From positions 62,001 to 126,000 of the forward strand of contig NZ_JAAAPM020000010.1 in the NCBI RefSeq assembly GCF_009909155.2: DNA of 64,000 nucleotides, written 5' to 3'. Both the position numbers and the translations under genes were made by a program. Of the stretch, positions 38,411 to 48,162 are shown one piece after another. Each line of letters starts with the position of its first letter. Position 1 is the stretch's first letter. This stretch comes from Flavobacterium undicola (GTDB lineage: Bacteria > Bacteroidota > Bacteroidia > Flavobacteriales > Flavobacteriaceae). The notes beneath the pieces are model-generated. The model worked only from the letters and a program-made list of their open reading frames with translations, searched no databases and had not been told where the DNA came from.

Positions 38411-38479
38411 CACGCAGATTCTACAGATTTTAGCAGATTCTTAAATAATTTTTCTGTGCAAATCTGCAAAATCTGCGTG
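38411..38479. repeat. Inverted repeat built on CAGATT words
   Basis: CACGCAGATT (38411-38420) and AATCTGCGTG (38470-38479) form the outer arms. Inside, further CAGATT/AATCTG words continue the imperfect pairing. It lies between the small hypothetical gene and the convergently ending CE8 gene. Its words resemble those of the repeat at 27392-27488, so both may be members of one dispersed family. Confidence 0.5.
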
Positions 38480-38545
38480 CCTATTTTATCTCTGTTAGAG
38501 ACAGATTAACGCATCCACAAAATCAAGACTTTGCGGAGCTAAAAT

Positions 38546-39532
38546 TCATCGAATCGTTTTCCAAAAATCATCCTTAGGAAAGATATTTTTCAAAGTATAT
38601 TTTGCAGCTTCTTCTTTTGACAATTGATGCGACCAAGCCACTCTTTTATCTGTTTTAGCTCCTTTTCCTTTGTTTTTGTATTCGGCGTAAAAAGCCGTTT
38701 TCGTCTTATCGGCAAATCGTTCATCTTTCCATGGATTCCAACCTTCAGCCAAAATATGGCTTCCTAAATTACAATTCATAAATACCGTTTTAGCATAAGG
38801 ACGCCACGGACGCCCCAAGAAAACCTTGCTTACACCAAGATCAGCAATCAGTTTACAATTTAAAAATACATAACCAAATTCAAGATTCTCAGGCGTGGAA
38901 GCAGCTGTTATATAAGAATCTTTTTTACTCTTGATGATACAATTTTCAAAAACAGCCGTTGCCGGTCCAAAAATAAAATCGGTTGTTCCTTCGATATAAC
39001 AATTTTGATAATATTGATACGTTCCATCGCCATCAGTAAGTAAAGTATCCTGACAACCTAAAATTCTAGCATTTTTGATTGCAAAACGACTGCCTTTGAT
39101 GTGTAAAGAAACTGCCTGACCTTTCTCACACCAAGTATTTTCAATCGTTAAATTTTCAATTCGAACATCATCAGCGCGAACTAAAAGCGTATACGAATCG
39201 GAAGTTCCAATATTTCGATTCGAATTTGGATTCGCTTTCCCCGAATAATCATCATACATAATAATCGTATTTTCTTTACTCTCACCTAGCAATTTCAATC
39301 CTGGTTTTGAAGACGCAATAACTAATTTTTCTTTGTAAATTCCTTTTTTGATATAAATCACAACGGATTCTTTTTCACTATTGGCTGCATCAATTGCCGC
39401 CTGAACGGTTTTAAAATCGCCGCTTCCATCCTGAGCAACGGTTATCTTTTTATCTGAATCTAATTTTAATTCTGTGCAAAAACTAGCATTCGAAAAAACA
39501 CAAAAAAACAATACTAAAATATACTTCATCAT
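38546..39532 (-). CDS. CE8 pectin methylesterase, exported
   Basis: This 328-residue right-handed beta-helix esterase removes methyl esters from homogalacturonan, which prepares pectin for lyases and hydrolases. It has a signal peptide (cut near SFCTE) and the CE8 opening ITVAQDGSGDFKTVQAAIDAAN. The catalytic residues are in GCQDTLLTDGDGTYQYYQNC (D162) and EGTTDFIFGPATAVFENC (D185), with the conserved Arg in VFLGRPWRPYAKTVFMNC. All key residues are intact. It is divergent from the GH115 gene, and the shared 188-nt spacer contains the palindrome GTAATCGATTAC and a perfect -7 box for this gene. Confidence 0.96.
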   Translation of the reverse strand: MMKYILVLFFCVFSNASFCTELKLDSDKKITVAQDGSGDFKTVQAAIDAANSEKESVVIYIKKGIYKEKLVIASSKPGLKLLGESKENTIIMYDDYSGKANPNSNRNIGTSDSYTLLVRADDVRIENLTIENTWCEKGQAVSLHIKGSRFAIKNARILGCQDTLLTDGDGTYQYYQNCYIEGTTDFIFGPATAVFENCIIKSKKDSYITAASTPENLEFGYVFLNCKLIADLGVSKVFLGRPWRPYAKTVFMNCNLGSHILAEGWNPWKDERFADKTKTAFYAEYKNKGKGAKTDKRVAWSHQLSKEEAAKYTLKNIFPKDDFWKTIR

Positions 39533-39579
39533 CTAATAAATTAATTACACATTCTTTCAATAAAGAACACAGTGAACTC

Positions 39580-39587
39580 CAAAAATA
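39580..39587 (-). promoter_or_regulatory. -7 box of the CE8 gene
   Basis: On the minus strand TATTTTTG matches TANNTTTG perfectly, 47 nt before the CE8 start. The palindrome at 39609-39620 ends 21 nt upstream of it, that is at the -33 position. Confidence 0.5.
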
Positions 39588-39608
39588 AAGAAAAAAAACC
39601 AGTTTTCA

Positions 39609-39620
39609 GTAATCGATTAC
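39609..39620. promoter_or_regulatory. Palindromic operator candidate between CE8 and GH115
   Basis: GTAATCGATTAC is a perfect 12-bp palindrome with a central CG, the shape typical of LacI-type and some GntR-type operators. It occupies the -33 region of the CE8 promoter and lies about 100 nt before the GH115 ATG. An identical copy occurs at 54994-55005 upstream of the second GntR gene, the only other copy I found. Confidence 0.55.
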
Positions 39621-39720
39621 AACCTATAAAAAACACGAAATAGCTTCTTATTTAGAAGTTATTATCTTATTTTAGTCAGCTATTAAAAAACCGAGAAAAC
39701 CTCTTCAAAATAATCATTTA

Positions 39721-42177
39721 ATGAGAAACAAAATTCAAAATTCATTCTTACTATTATTCGTTTTTACGAGCCAACTTTTTTGGAGTCAAGAAAATAAAAA
39801 CAGCTTTCTTATTGCCAACAAAAATGAGGTTGCCTCTATGTACATCGATCAAAATACAGACCAACTGGTAGTTTGGGCTGTAAATGAATTGGCAAACGAC
39901 ATTCAGGAAATCACAGGTCAAAAACCTAAAATCATAGCTTCTAAAAAAGCAACGAATGAAAAAGGAATTTATATTGGCCAAATCAGTGAAAGTATCTTTA
40001 AAAATTATAAAAAATCAAACTTAAAAGGTGCTTGGGAAAAATTCAGCATCAGTACCGAAAAAAACAATTTGTACATTGTAGGGAGCGATGTCCGCGGAAC
40101 AGTGTACGGAATTTTTGAAACTGCCGAAAGATTAGGGATTTCACCATGGAAATGGTGGGCTGATGTCAACAATATTAAAAAAGAAACATTAGTCCTGAAC
40201 CTTCCAGCTGGAGGAATTACCGAAAGTCCTTCGGTGCAATTTCGAGGCATATTCTTAAATGATGAAGACTGGGGATTACAACCTTGGGCTGCTAAAACTT
40301 TCGAAAAAGAAACGGGAGATATTGGTCCTAAAACCTACGAAAAGATTTTCCAATTGTTATTACGCCTGAAAGCCAATACCATTTGGCCAGCAATGCACGA
40401 ATCTACCAAAGCTTTTTTTAAAATCGAAGGCAATAAAGAAATGGCCCAGAAATACCATATTCTATTGGGAACTTCACATGCCGAGCCAATGTTGAGAAAC
40501 AATGTAGATGAATGGAAAAAAGAAACGATGGGTGCTTTTAATTATTTTACCAATAGTGAAAACATCAATAAATATTGGCAAGGACGCTTAAATGAAGTTC
40601 GCGACAGCAAAGCAGAAGCAGTCTTCACACTGGGAATGCGAGGTGTTCATGACAGCCAAATGGAAGGTGCAAAAAATGCAGAAGAAGCCAAAAATATGGT
40701 TGAAAAAATCATTGTAAAACAACGCGAAATGCTGGCTTCGACATTTAAAAAACCCATTACTTCGATTCCACAAGTATTGATTCCGTACAAAGAAGTTTTG
40801 GAACAATACAACAAAGGACTAAAAGTTCCTGAAGATATTACCCTAATGTGGACCGATGACAACTATGGTTACATCAGACGAATTAGCGACGAAAAAGAAC
40901 AAAAAAGAATTGGCGGCGGTGGTGTATATTATCATTTAAGTTATTGGGGAAGACCTCATGATTATTTGTGGTTATCGTCTATGCAGCCGGGTTTAATTTG
41001 GTCAGAAATGTCTAAAGCTTACGCCAATGGTGATCAAAAAATGTGGATTGTGAATGTGGGCGACATCAAACCTACCGAATACGATTTGGAATTCTTCATG
41101 GATTTGGCCTGGGATATCAACTCCATAAAACCGGATGGAATTAAGCAACATTTGGAAGATTGGGCAGCAAGAGAATTCAACAATGCCGTTGCAAATGACG
41201 TAAGCAATGTCATGAGCGAATATTACCGATTAGCAATGTTGAGAAAACCGGAATTCATGGGCTGGAGCCAAACTGAACCAACAACCCAAATTAAACCTTC
41301 TGAATTTACGACTGCTGAAGCCAAGCGAAGAATCCAGCTTTACGATCAATTAGTGAACGAAGTAAATCGTTTGTCTGCATCTATTCCTCAAGAACGAAAA
41401 GACGCCTGGTTCCAATTGGTTGTTTATCCAGTAAAATCGGCAACTTATATCAATCATAAATTCCTGTACTGGCAATTATCTTTAGAAAGTAAAGATCAAG
41501 CAGAAAAGGAAAAATTCGAAAATTTATCCAAAGAAGCTTTCCATCAAATTGAAGAGTTGACTCATTATTACAATACCGAAATGAGCAATGGAAAATGGAA
41601 CAACATGATGAGTAGGGCTCCAAGAAAATTGCCTGTTTTTGATCCAATAAAATATGATAATGTACCAAAAATTGAAGAAAATAAAGAAGCAACAACTACT
41701 GAATCCATTGCCATTCAGGCAAACCATTTTACAGCAAATCAAGGGGTGAAAAATTACCAATGGAAAGCGATAGAAGGTTTTGGATACAGCAATGCTGCCA
41801 TCACTTTATTCCCATTAAAAACAAGCTCTTTTGAAACCGAAAAACCTTCGGTAACTTATACTTTCGAAAGTAACAATTCTGGTGAATACGAGATTGAAGT
41901 GCGTTTTATACCGACACATGCTAATAATTCGGATCATCAGGCAACAGTTACATTCGATTCAAATACCAGCAAAACATTCAAGTTGAACAGCTATGACAGG
42001 GACGCAACTTGGAAGGCAAATGTGTTGCGAAATGCGGCTATTTTCATATTGCCTGTGAAAATAGAAAAGACAGGAAAACACACTATTAAAATAGAAGTAA
42101 ATCAAACCGGAATTGTAATTGACCAATTAGCCATTTTCCCAAAAGGACAAAAAAAACAGGAGATACCATTTAAATAA
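39721..42177 (+). CDS. GH115 alpha-glucuronidase, exported
   Basis: This 818-residue enzyme removes alpha-1,2-linked glucuronic acid or 4-O-methylglucuronic acid from side chains. It has a signal peptide (cut after LFWSQ), then the N-terminal domain with GTVYGIFETAERLGISPWKWWADV. The catalytic barrel shows FRGIFLNDEDWGLQPWAAKTF, LLLRLKANTIWPAMHE, GTSHAEPMLRNNVDEW and LMWTDDNYGYIRRI, all characteristic of GH115. A C-terminal beta-sandwich (GVKNYQWKAIEGFGYSN onward) is also typical. GH115 is best known from glucuronoxylan and arabinogalactan; here it suggests glucuronate-capped side chains, consistent with the xylose genes. Confidence 0.95.
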   Translation: MRNKIQNSFLLLFVFTSQLFWSQENKNSFLIANKNEVASMYIDQNTDQLVVWAVNELANDIQEITGQKPKIIASKKATNEKGIYIGQISESIFKNYKKSNLKGAWEKFSISTEKNNLYIVGSDVRGTVYGIFETAERLGISPWKWWADVNNIKKETLVLNLPAGGITESPSVQFRGIFLNDEDWGLQPWAAKTFEKETGDIGPKTYEKIFQLLLRLKANTIWPAMHESTKAFFKIEGNKEMAQKYHILLGTSHAEPMLRNNVDEWKKETMGAFNYFTNSENINKYWQGRLNEVRDSKAEAVFTLGMRGVHDSQMEGAKNAEEAKNMVEKIIVKQREMLASTFKKPITSIPQVLIPYKEVLEQYNKGLKVPEDITLMWTDDNYGYIRRISDEKEQKRIGGGGVYYHLSYWGRPHDYLWLSSMQPGLIWSEMSKAYANGDQKMWIVNVGDIKPTEYDLEFFMDLAWDINSIKPDGIKQHLEDWAAREFNNAVANDVSNVMSEYYRLAMLRKPEFMGWSQTEPTTQIKPSEFTTAEAKRRIQLYDQLVNEVNRLSASIPQERKDAWFQLVVYPVKSATYINHKFLYWQLSLESKDQAEKEKFENLSKEAFHQIEELTHYYNTEMSNGKWNNMMSRAPRKLPVFDPIKYDNVPKIEENKEATTTESIAIQANHFTANQGVKNYQWKAIEGFGYSNAAITLFPLKTSSFETEKPSVTYTFESNNSGEYEIEVRFIPTHANNSDHQATVTFDSNTSKTFKLNSYDRDATWKANVLRNAAIFILPVKIEKTGKHTIKIEVNQTGIVIDQLAIFPKGQKKQEIPFK

Positions 42178-42224
42178 CGGTATCTCATATTGTTAACTTA
42201 AGATCATTGAAGAATAGTTGATTT

Positions 42225-42289
42225 ATTGCGAGGAACGAAGCAATCCCATAACGTGAGTAACTACTTGTGATTGCTTCGTTCCTCGCAAT
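42225..42289. repeat. 21-bp perfect inverted repeat between convergent genes
   Basis: ATTGCGAGGAACGAAGCAATC (42225-42245, split here as two words: ATTGCGAGGAA and CGAAGCAATC) is exactly inverted at 42269-42289, with a 23-nt loop. It lies between the 3' ends of the GH115 and double-CE12 genes. The word is a well-known dispersed palindromic repeat type in flavobacterial intergenic DNA and may double as a bidirectional terminator. Confidence 0.7.
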
Positions 42290-42301
42290 GACACAAAACG
42301 A

Positions 42302-43843
42302 TTATTTATCCAACTGAACCGGAGGCAGATTATCTACCTCTTTTTTAGTTAAAACCAAATCTCTAATCTTACTCCCTTTTAAACTTCTTAGCTCTTCAGC
42401 AGCAGTTTCAGCAACTGTATTAGCTCCTACTCTACCGGTATGCGTATGGTCTTTTGGATAAAACTCTTTTACTTTTTCTTGTCCTAAAGCTTCATATTTC
42501 TGAGCTACTTTTTGACTTAAGTTGATGTAATCTACTTTTTCAGCATTTGCAGCTTCCTGTGCCCATTTAACATAGGTTTGATCTCTTTGTTCTACTTTTC
42601 CATTTGGCCATTCGTTTCTTGGTGTCAAACTCATCACAATTGGAGTTGCTCCTTTTTCTTTGGTTTCACGAATGAATTTCTTCAAATACCAACCATAAGT
42701 ATGAACCGTTTCCATCAAACTGTCTGCACGATTTACCATTTGTGTTTCCTCTCCAATTCCATTGATCGAACCTCTATATTTCTCTCCATCAATTTTACCG
42801 GCATCGTTGTGTCCAAATTGAAGAATAACAAAATCATCCGGCTGAATTTCTTTTTTCGTTTTATCCCAAAGTCCTTCAAAATCAAAAGTACGAGAACTTC
42901 TTCCTCCTCTGGCTTTGTTAACGATATTCACTCTGGTAGTATCAAAATAACGAGGCACCATAACTCCCCATCCCACAGCATTTTCATTGTTGTTATTCGC
43001 CATAGTCGAATCGCCAACCAAGAAAACATTGATTTTTCCAGGTAATTTGATTACCGGATTCTCCACAATGTAATTCTTCAATGGACTTTTCGAAACTTTT
43101 AACCCTTCTATGATTGAAGTAGCAGCCATCACAGCTCCTTTTGCCGATGGATGTGTATGGTCTTTTTTATAAAAATAGGTTCCTGTTACTTTTGCTTCGC
43201 CAAATTGCTCTAATTTCTTAGCCATTCTATCATTCAAATCAATGAAAATAACTTTCTCCTGATCGGCAATTTGTTTCGCCCATAATCCATAAGAAGTATT
43301 ATTTCTTGGCAATTTTCCGTCTTTCCATGTATTTCTGGGAATTGGCGACATTACAATAGGAATAGCTCCTTTTGCTTTAGCCTCTTTCACTACTTTTCGA
43401 ATATACCAACCATAGCTATGAACAATTTCATGCTTTTTGGTAATCAAATTATCAATTTCTTCTGTCTTTTCAGAAATTCCTTTTATGGTCCCTCTGGCCC
43501 TAATGGTATCATTCAGCGGACCATCATCATTATGTCCCCATTGGATTAGAACATAATCGCCTTTTTTCAGTTTTTTATAAACCACATCCCATAATCCTAA
43601 ATTTTGATACGATCTAGAACTTGTTCCTCCCAGAGCATGATTCTCAACCGTAATTTTGTTAGAATCTAAAAATTGTCCGATGTAATCACCCCAGCCCCAA
43701 AGCCCGCCAGTTCCATCACCACGACCATTTTTCACAGTAGAATCTCCTACTGTGTACACTGTTATTTTTTGCTGTGCCTCAGCCTTAAATTGCACTAAAA
43801 AAAGTGCTAATAAAGCAAAAAGCATTAATTTGTTAATTCTCAT
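42302..43843 (-). CDS. Double-domain CE12 rhamnogalacturonan acetylesterase
   Basis: This 513-residue exported protein (signal peptide cut after EAQ) contains two complete SGNH/GDSL esterase domains in tandem. Domain 1 has VYTVGDSTVKN (S35), WGHND (N105) and KKDHTHPSAKG (near residue 229). Domain 2 has VFLVGDSTMAN, FGHNDAG and PKDHTHTGRVG. Both catalytic triads and oxyanion residues are intact, so neither copy is a relic. CE12 enzymes remove acetyl groups from galacturonate in rhamnogalacturonan I. It is the last gene of an operon with GH2 and another CE12; 42 nt separate it from GH2. Confidence 0.94.
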   Translation of the reverse strand: MRINKLMLFALLALFLVQFKAEAQQKITVYTVGDSTVKNGRGDGTGGLWGWGDYIGQFLDSNKITVENHALGGTSSRSYQNLGLWDVVYKKLKKGDYVLIQWGHNDDGPLNDTIRARGTIKGISEKTEEIDNLITKKHEIVHSYGWYIRKVVKEAKAKGAIPIVMSPIPRNTWKDGKLPRNNTSYGLWAKQIADQEKVIFIDLNDRMAKKLEQFGEAKVTGTYFYKKDHTHPSAKGAVMAATSIIEGLKVSKSPLKNYIVENPVIKLPGKINVFLVGDSTMANNNNENAVGWGVMVPRYFDTTRVNIVNKARGGRSSRTFDFEGLWDKTKKEIQPDDFVILQFGHNDAGKIDGEKYRGSINGIGEETQMVNRADSLMETVHTYGWYLKKFIRETKEKGATPIVMSLTPRNEWPNGKVEQRDQTYVKWAQEAANAEKVDYINLSQKVAQKYEALGQEKVKEFYPKDHTHTGRVGANTVAETAAEELRSLKGSKIRDLVLTKKEVDNLPPVQLDK

Positions 43844-43885
43844 TTTACAATTATTATTTTGTTATTGAATTTGATATTGTTATTG

Positions 43886-46753
43886 TTATTTCTCAACTCT
43901 AAAATCGAACCATAAGTTCATCTGAATTCCTTCGTCACCACTTTTAATTCGAATACTTGAAGGTTGACTATGTGGTCCATGGTGCTCTAACGGTTTAAAA
44001 TCACGCATGGCTGGAATTTCATACATAAACGAAATATTTCCTTCAGGGAATGCCGGTTGTGGATAGGTTCCTTCGAAAGCATTTTTAGGTAAATCGGGTG
44101 TGAACAATCTTAAAAATACATTCTCCGAAGCACTGAACATTTTAAAACTATTATTGTCTTTTGCTTTTAAAGCTGCCGCATACAAATTAGCGTGATAACC
44201 TTTAAACTCTGGCAAAATCATATTTTCAAAACTTTCTCCCGGAATGGTTTGATTATATTCTTTCTCCCAAATTCCATAAGTTGTTCCTTTGATTCTGTTT
44301 TTCCAAACATGGTAAGGTCCTTTTCCAAACCATTTCATGCTTTCTACTCCTTGCTCAGGAAAATCAAAAGTAAGACCAAAAGCATCTACTTTATCCTGAA
44401 AGAATGCACCATCAAAGCCATTATTAGCACCTGCATCTTTAAGAGCCAACATTTCCATTTTCAAACGGCCATCGGCAGTCATCGTCCATTTGATTTTTTT
44501 GATTCCACCAATATAATTCACCACTAAAACTGCAGCATTATTTTCGATAGTAGTTTCAATACTTTTCACTTCGGCTATCATCCCAATTGGAGTAGGTCCA
44601 TTAGTCAAAGGAACAATTCCGTTTTTGTTATTAACCGTGATAATTTTCCCGTTTTTTTTATCGAATGCAACTTGAACATCTTTACTGATTAATGAAACAG
44701 AAGCTGCTTCATCTTTGATGCTCACTTTTGCTTTAGTTTCTTTTTTCAACAAAAATTTCTCAGCAAAATAATCTCCTTTGTGAATCGTCCAAGTCCAGGT
44801 ATAGATTTCTCTTCCATGTTGGTCATGAGCGGTAATTTCGACCCAGTCTCCTTCGAAAAAGTTAGCACCAACAGGAATTTTTATTTTAGAAGTTTCGCCT
44901 GGTTCAATACTTGGAATTTCAATTTTTCCTTTATCTAGAATCGAATTTGCGTTCTTAGTATACAACATTTCTTTATTAGCCTTAACCACTTTGTATTCCA
45001 TAGTACAAGAATTAAGATTGCTGAAAATATAATCGTTACTAATTAAAAATGTACCATCAAATTTAGAAGTAATACTCAAAGGAGCAAATTGAATTGGCGC
45101 CCAAATTTCCTTAATAGCATAAAAACTTCCTTCTTTTTCCCGGTGTGGCCCAAGAATTCCATCGGCAGCCAAAGAACCTTTCGAATCAAATTGTTCTTTT
45201 CCAGTCCAATCGACTCTCTTCACAGCTTCGTCACAAAAAACCCAAATAAATCCACCTGCAAACAGCGGACTTTCTTTAAAATGATTCCAAAAATCTTCTA
45301 ATCCTGCTCCTCCACCATTGTCATAAGTAGCGTGCATAAATTCAGTTGGAAAGAAAACATTTTCTCCATTTACAAATCGATGAATTCCAGTTTGAAAAGT
45401 TGGATAATGATGCGCATCCCAACCATCAAAATCTGACCAAGGGTGAATTACAATACGTTTTTGAGGATCTAAATCTTTAAAAATAGGGTCTACTTTATAA
45501 TTCCATCCGCCTTCGTTTCCATTATCCCAAATAATAATAGACGGATGATTCACATCGCGCGTTACCATTTCTTTGACTAATTTACTTCCAGTCTCAGTAT
45601 CATAAGAATTTTGCCAACCCGCTAATTCATCCAAAACAAAAATCCCCAATGAATCACAAACTTGCAGAAAATGACTGTCGGCAGGATAATGACCACGCAC
45701 AGCATTCATGTTCATATCTTTCAACAAATTCACATCCATGATACTTAAACGCTTACTGGTACTTCTACCAGACTCTGGCCAAATTTCATGTCTGTTTACC
45801 CCTTTCATGATAATCTTCTTTCCATTCACATAGATTCCGTCTTTCTTGATAAACTCTAAGGTTCTAAAACCAATGCGTTCTGTAATTTCATGAATGGTTT
45901 TCCCGTTTTGTTTCAATTCTAATTTTAGATTGTACAAATTAGGTGTTTCCGGACTCCAGGGTTTGATATTTGGAAATTGCATGCTAATGGCTTTTTTCTG
46001 TTCTTTAGCATTAACATCAAAAGTATGTGTCCCAATGATTTTATCACTTCCTAAAGCTGAAATAGAAGCTGTAATTGTACTTTTTTGAGAAATATTTTGA
46101 AGGTCTAAATGCGCATTCAACGTTCCATCCATTTTGGCATCAACAGCTACATGAGCTATATTTTCGTTTGCCATGATTTCTAACCAAACCGGACGATAAA
46201 TTCCACCAAAAAGCCACCAATCGGCTCTTCTTTCGGCAGCATTTACCGAATTATTAGCCGAATGTTTTGAAACGTGTGCTTCTAAAACATTATTTCCGCC
46301 ATAATTCAATAAAGATGAAATATCATATTTGAATTCGTAAAAACCACCCTGATGAATTGGTCCTGCCGATTTTCCGTTGATTTTTACTTCAGTATCGGTC
46401 ATGGCTGCGCCAAAAACAATATAAATGGTTTTGCCTTTATCTGAAGCTGAAATTTGGAATTCGTGTTTGTAGAAACCTTCTTCTTTACTTGGTTCTTTCT
46501 GGTTTAATTCTTTGTACCAACGACCATAAGTATATTCGCCAAAACCTTCCAATTCCCAGTTAGACGGCACATTAATTTTAGACCATTGTTTGCTGTTACT
46601 TCCAGCGGTACACATAAAATCCCATTTAACAGGATGCTCAAAATCCGTTCCCGAAAGGAACACTTTAGTAGTTTGCTGTGCATTTGCATTTATAACGCAT
46701 AAAAAAGGCAGAAATAATGCGACCGCAACTTGTAATGATTTTTTAAAAAACAT
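43886..46753 (-). CDS. GH2 beta-galactosidase-type glycosidase, exported
   Basis: This 955-residue enzyme has a signal peptide (cut after NANAQ) and the GH2 plan: sugar-binding domain (FEHPVKWDF, VPSNWELEGFG, YRPVWLEI), immunoglobulin-like domain, and barrel with MKGVNRHEIWPESGR, IIWDNGNEGGWN (acid/base E414) and FFPTEFMHATYDN (nucleophile E471). A long C-terminal region ends in a small-chain-like domain (SMKWFGKGPYHVWKNRIKGT). GH2 covers beta-galactosidase, beta-glucuronidase and beta-mannosidase activities. The NRHE and C-terminal GxGP motifs favour beta-galactosidase, and galactan side chains would fit the locus. It lies 17 nt after the CE12 gene. Confidence 0.9.
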   Translation of the reverse strand: MFFKKSLQVAVALFLPFLCVINANAQQTTKVFLSGTDFEHPVKWDFMCTAGSNSKQWSKINVPSNWELEGFGEYTYGRWYKELNQKEPSKEEGFYKHEFQISASDKGKTIYIVFGAAMTDTEVKINGKSAGPIHQGGFYEFKYDISSLLNYGGNNVLEAHVSKHSANNSVNAAERRADWWLFGGIYRPVWLEIMANENIAHVAVDAKMDGTLNAHLDLQNISQKSTITASISALGSDKIIGTHTFDVNAKEQKKAISMQFPNIKPWSPETPNLYNLKLELKQNGKTIHEITERIGFRTLEFIKKDGIYVNGKKIIMKGVNRHEIWPESGRSTSKRLSIMDVNLLKDMNMNAVRGHYPADSHFLQVCDSLGIFVLDELAGWQNSYDTETGSKLVKEMVTRDVNHPSIIIWDNGNEGGWNYKVDPIFKDLDPQKRIVIHPWSDFDGWDAHHYPTFQTGIHRFVNGENVFFPTEFMHATYDNGGGAGLEDFWNHFKESPLFAGGFIWVFCDEAVKRVDWTGKEQFDSKGSLAADGILGPHREKEGSFYAIKEIWAPIQFAPLSITSKFDGTFLISNDYIFSNLNSCTMEYKVVKANKEMLYTKNANSILDKGKIEIPSIEPGETSKIKIPVGANFFEGDWVEITAHDQHGREIYTWTWTIHKGDYFAEKFLLKKETKAKVSIKDEAASVSLISKDVQVAFDKKNGKIITVNNKNGIVPLTNGPTPIGMIAEVKSIETTIENNAAVLVVNYIGGIKKIKWTMTADGRLKMEMLALKDAGANNGFDGAFFQDKVDAFGLTFDFPEQGVESMKWFGKGPYHVWKNRIKGTTYGIWEKEYNQTIPGESFENMILPEFKGYHANLYAAALKAKDNNSFKMFSASENVFLRLFTPDLPKNAFEGTYPQPAFPEGNISFMYEIPAMRDFKPLEHHGPHSQPSSIRIKSGDEGIQMNLWFDFRVEK

Positions 46754-46770
46754 AAAATTTGATTATAGAA

Positions 46771-48132
46771 TTAGTTTCCGTCAGGTTTTACAATTTCAAA
46801 ACGCTTACTCATTGGTAAAGTCCATTTTGCAAAAGCATTCGGATGATTTGGACTATATTGAGGTAGTCCTTTTATAAAATAAGCAGCCAAAGGATTATTC
46901 AAATCACGAAGTCCTTTAATAACACAAAGTGCAATTTCATTGGCTCCAAAAGAATTAAAATGGGTGTTATCTTCTAATTTTTCTTTTTGCCCCGGAAAAG
47001 TATTGGCCGGATATTGAACAAACGCTTTTCTGGATGGTTCATCGCCCCAGCTTTCATATAATGTAGTAGTCAATTTTGTAATATCAACCAATGGAACATT
47101 CATTTCTTGAGCTACTTTTCGCATCGCATCAGGATAATCACCATGTGTTGGTTTTAAAGTTCCATCGGCATTAAAAGCTCTACGTTGAACCGGAGTAATC
47201 AAAATAGGAATTGCTCCTTTGTCTCTGGCTGCTTGAACATATTCGCGAATGGAAGCAGAATAGGAATCCCAAGGCCCAATACCTTCCCCTTTTTCTTTCT
47301 CATCATTATGAGCAAACTCTACTATTAAATAATCTCCAGGTTTAATAACTGACAAGATTTTTTTCAAACGCAAACCTGCTTTAAACGAACGCAATGTTAA
47401 TCCTGAAGCGGCATAATTTGCCACAACTACATTTTCGTCAAAATAATTCGTAATATATTGTCCCCAAGAAGCCCAAGGCTCTAAATCCTGATCGGTTACT
47501 GTAGAATCTCCAGCCAAATACACTATTTTAACATCGGTTATTGGAATAATACTAATACTTTTAATTTCTATTGATCCCAGAAATTCTAAAGTCAATTTTT
47601 CGTCCCAATTCAGCTGACCAAAATCCCTGTCTTTCAAATTAATCTGAGATGTACCATCTATTTTAGGAGTCCTAACATTTACGTTAAAAGTTTTTGTAGC
47701 AGTCACTCCTTTTTTAAGCAGTTGTTGATCGAGCATCAGTCTTCTTGATTCTGCTTTAATTGTAGTAATGGTATTTTTAGTTGTACTACCAAAAGTTACC
47801 GAAACCTGATAATTCCCTTCAGGAAGTTGTACCGAAAAATAAGTGGGTGCTTCAGTAGCAAATGAATTGGAATTCAATTTCACATTAGTTGCGGTATTAA
47901 AATCAAAACCATAACCTACAGCCGAATCAAAAGGCACTGATTTACTAACCGCTGTTGCTTTTTTGGATTTTTTTACTTTTTTTCCAAAGTAAAAAATCTG
48001 TTTTTCAATTGTTTTTGAAGTTGCTGCATTATTTTCTTTCGAAGCCATCTTTCTAGCAACAGTAGCAGCGTTTGAAACTTGTAAACTGCATATTAAAAGT
48101 AACAAACAAATTATCTTGCCTTTTTGAATCAT
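46771..48132 (-). CDS. CE12-type acetylesterase with N-terminal sugar-binding-like domain
   Basis: This 453-residue exported protein has a signal peptide (cut after SNAA), a lysine-rich linker, and a beta-sandwich (about residues 65-200; FDSAVGYGFDFNTATNVK, YFSVQLPEGNYQVSVTFG). The SGNH esterase domain follows, with IVYLAGDSTVTDQD, VEFAHNDEKEKG and DNTHFNSFGANEIAL; Ser, Asn, Asp and His of the active site are present. This two-domain plan is common for bacterial rhamnogalacturonan acetylesterases. It is the promoter-proximal gene of the CE12-GH2-CE12 operon and starts about 30 nt after promoter E. Confidence 0.92.
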   Translation of the reverse strand: MIQKGKIICLLLLICSLQVSNAATVARKMASKENNAATSKTIEKQIFYFGKKVKKSKKATAVSKSVPFDSAVGYGFDFNTATNVKLNSNSFATEAPTYFSVQLPEGNYQVSVTFGSTTKNTITTIKAESRRLMLDQQLLKKGVTATKTFNVNVRTPKIDGTSQINLKDRDFGQLNWDEKLTLEFLGSIEIKSISIIPITDVKIVYLAGDSTVTDQDLEPWASWGQYITNYFDENVVVANYAASGLTLRSFKAGLRLKKILSVIKPGDYLIVEFAHNDEKEKGEGIGPWDSYSASIREYVQAARDKGAIPILITPVQRRAFNADGTLKPTHGDYPDAMRKVAQEMNVPLVDITKLTTTLYESWGDEPSRKAFVQYPANTFPGQKEKLEDNTHFNSFGANEIALCVIKGLRDLNNPLAAYFIKGLPQYSPNHPNAFAKWTLPMSKRFEIVKPDGN

Positions 48133-48162
48133 AAAATATCAAATTTATTTTTAAATAATGGA

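Noticed and set aside
39046..39052. CAGGATA word on the minus strand
   Set aside because: It encodes the conserved Gln-Asp-Thr of the CE8 active site, there is no second CAGG 10 nt upstream, and it is far from any start codon.
42578..43045. 155-residue open frame on the plus strand opposite the double-CE12 gene
   Set aside because: It is fully antisense to a gene with two intact catalytic domains; the translated product is rich in Phe, Ser, His and Ile, as expected from the complement of AT-rich coding DNA, and has no domain.
44192..44527. 111-residue open frame opposite the first GH2 gene
   Set aside because: Antisense shadow with low-complexity Phe/Ser/Ile content inside a well-supported GH2 coding region.
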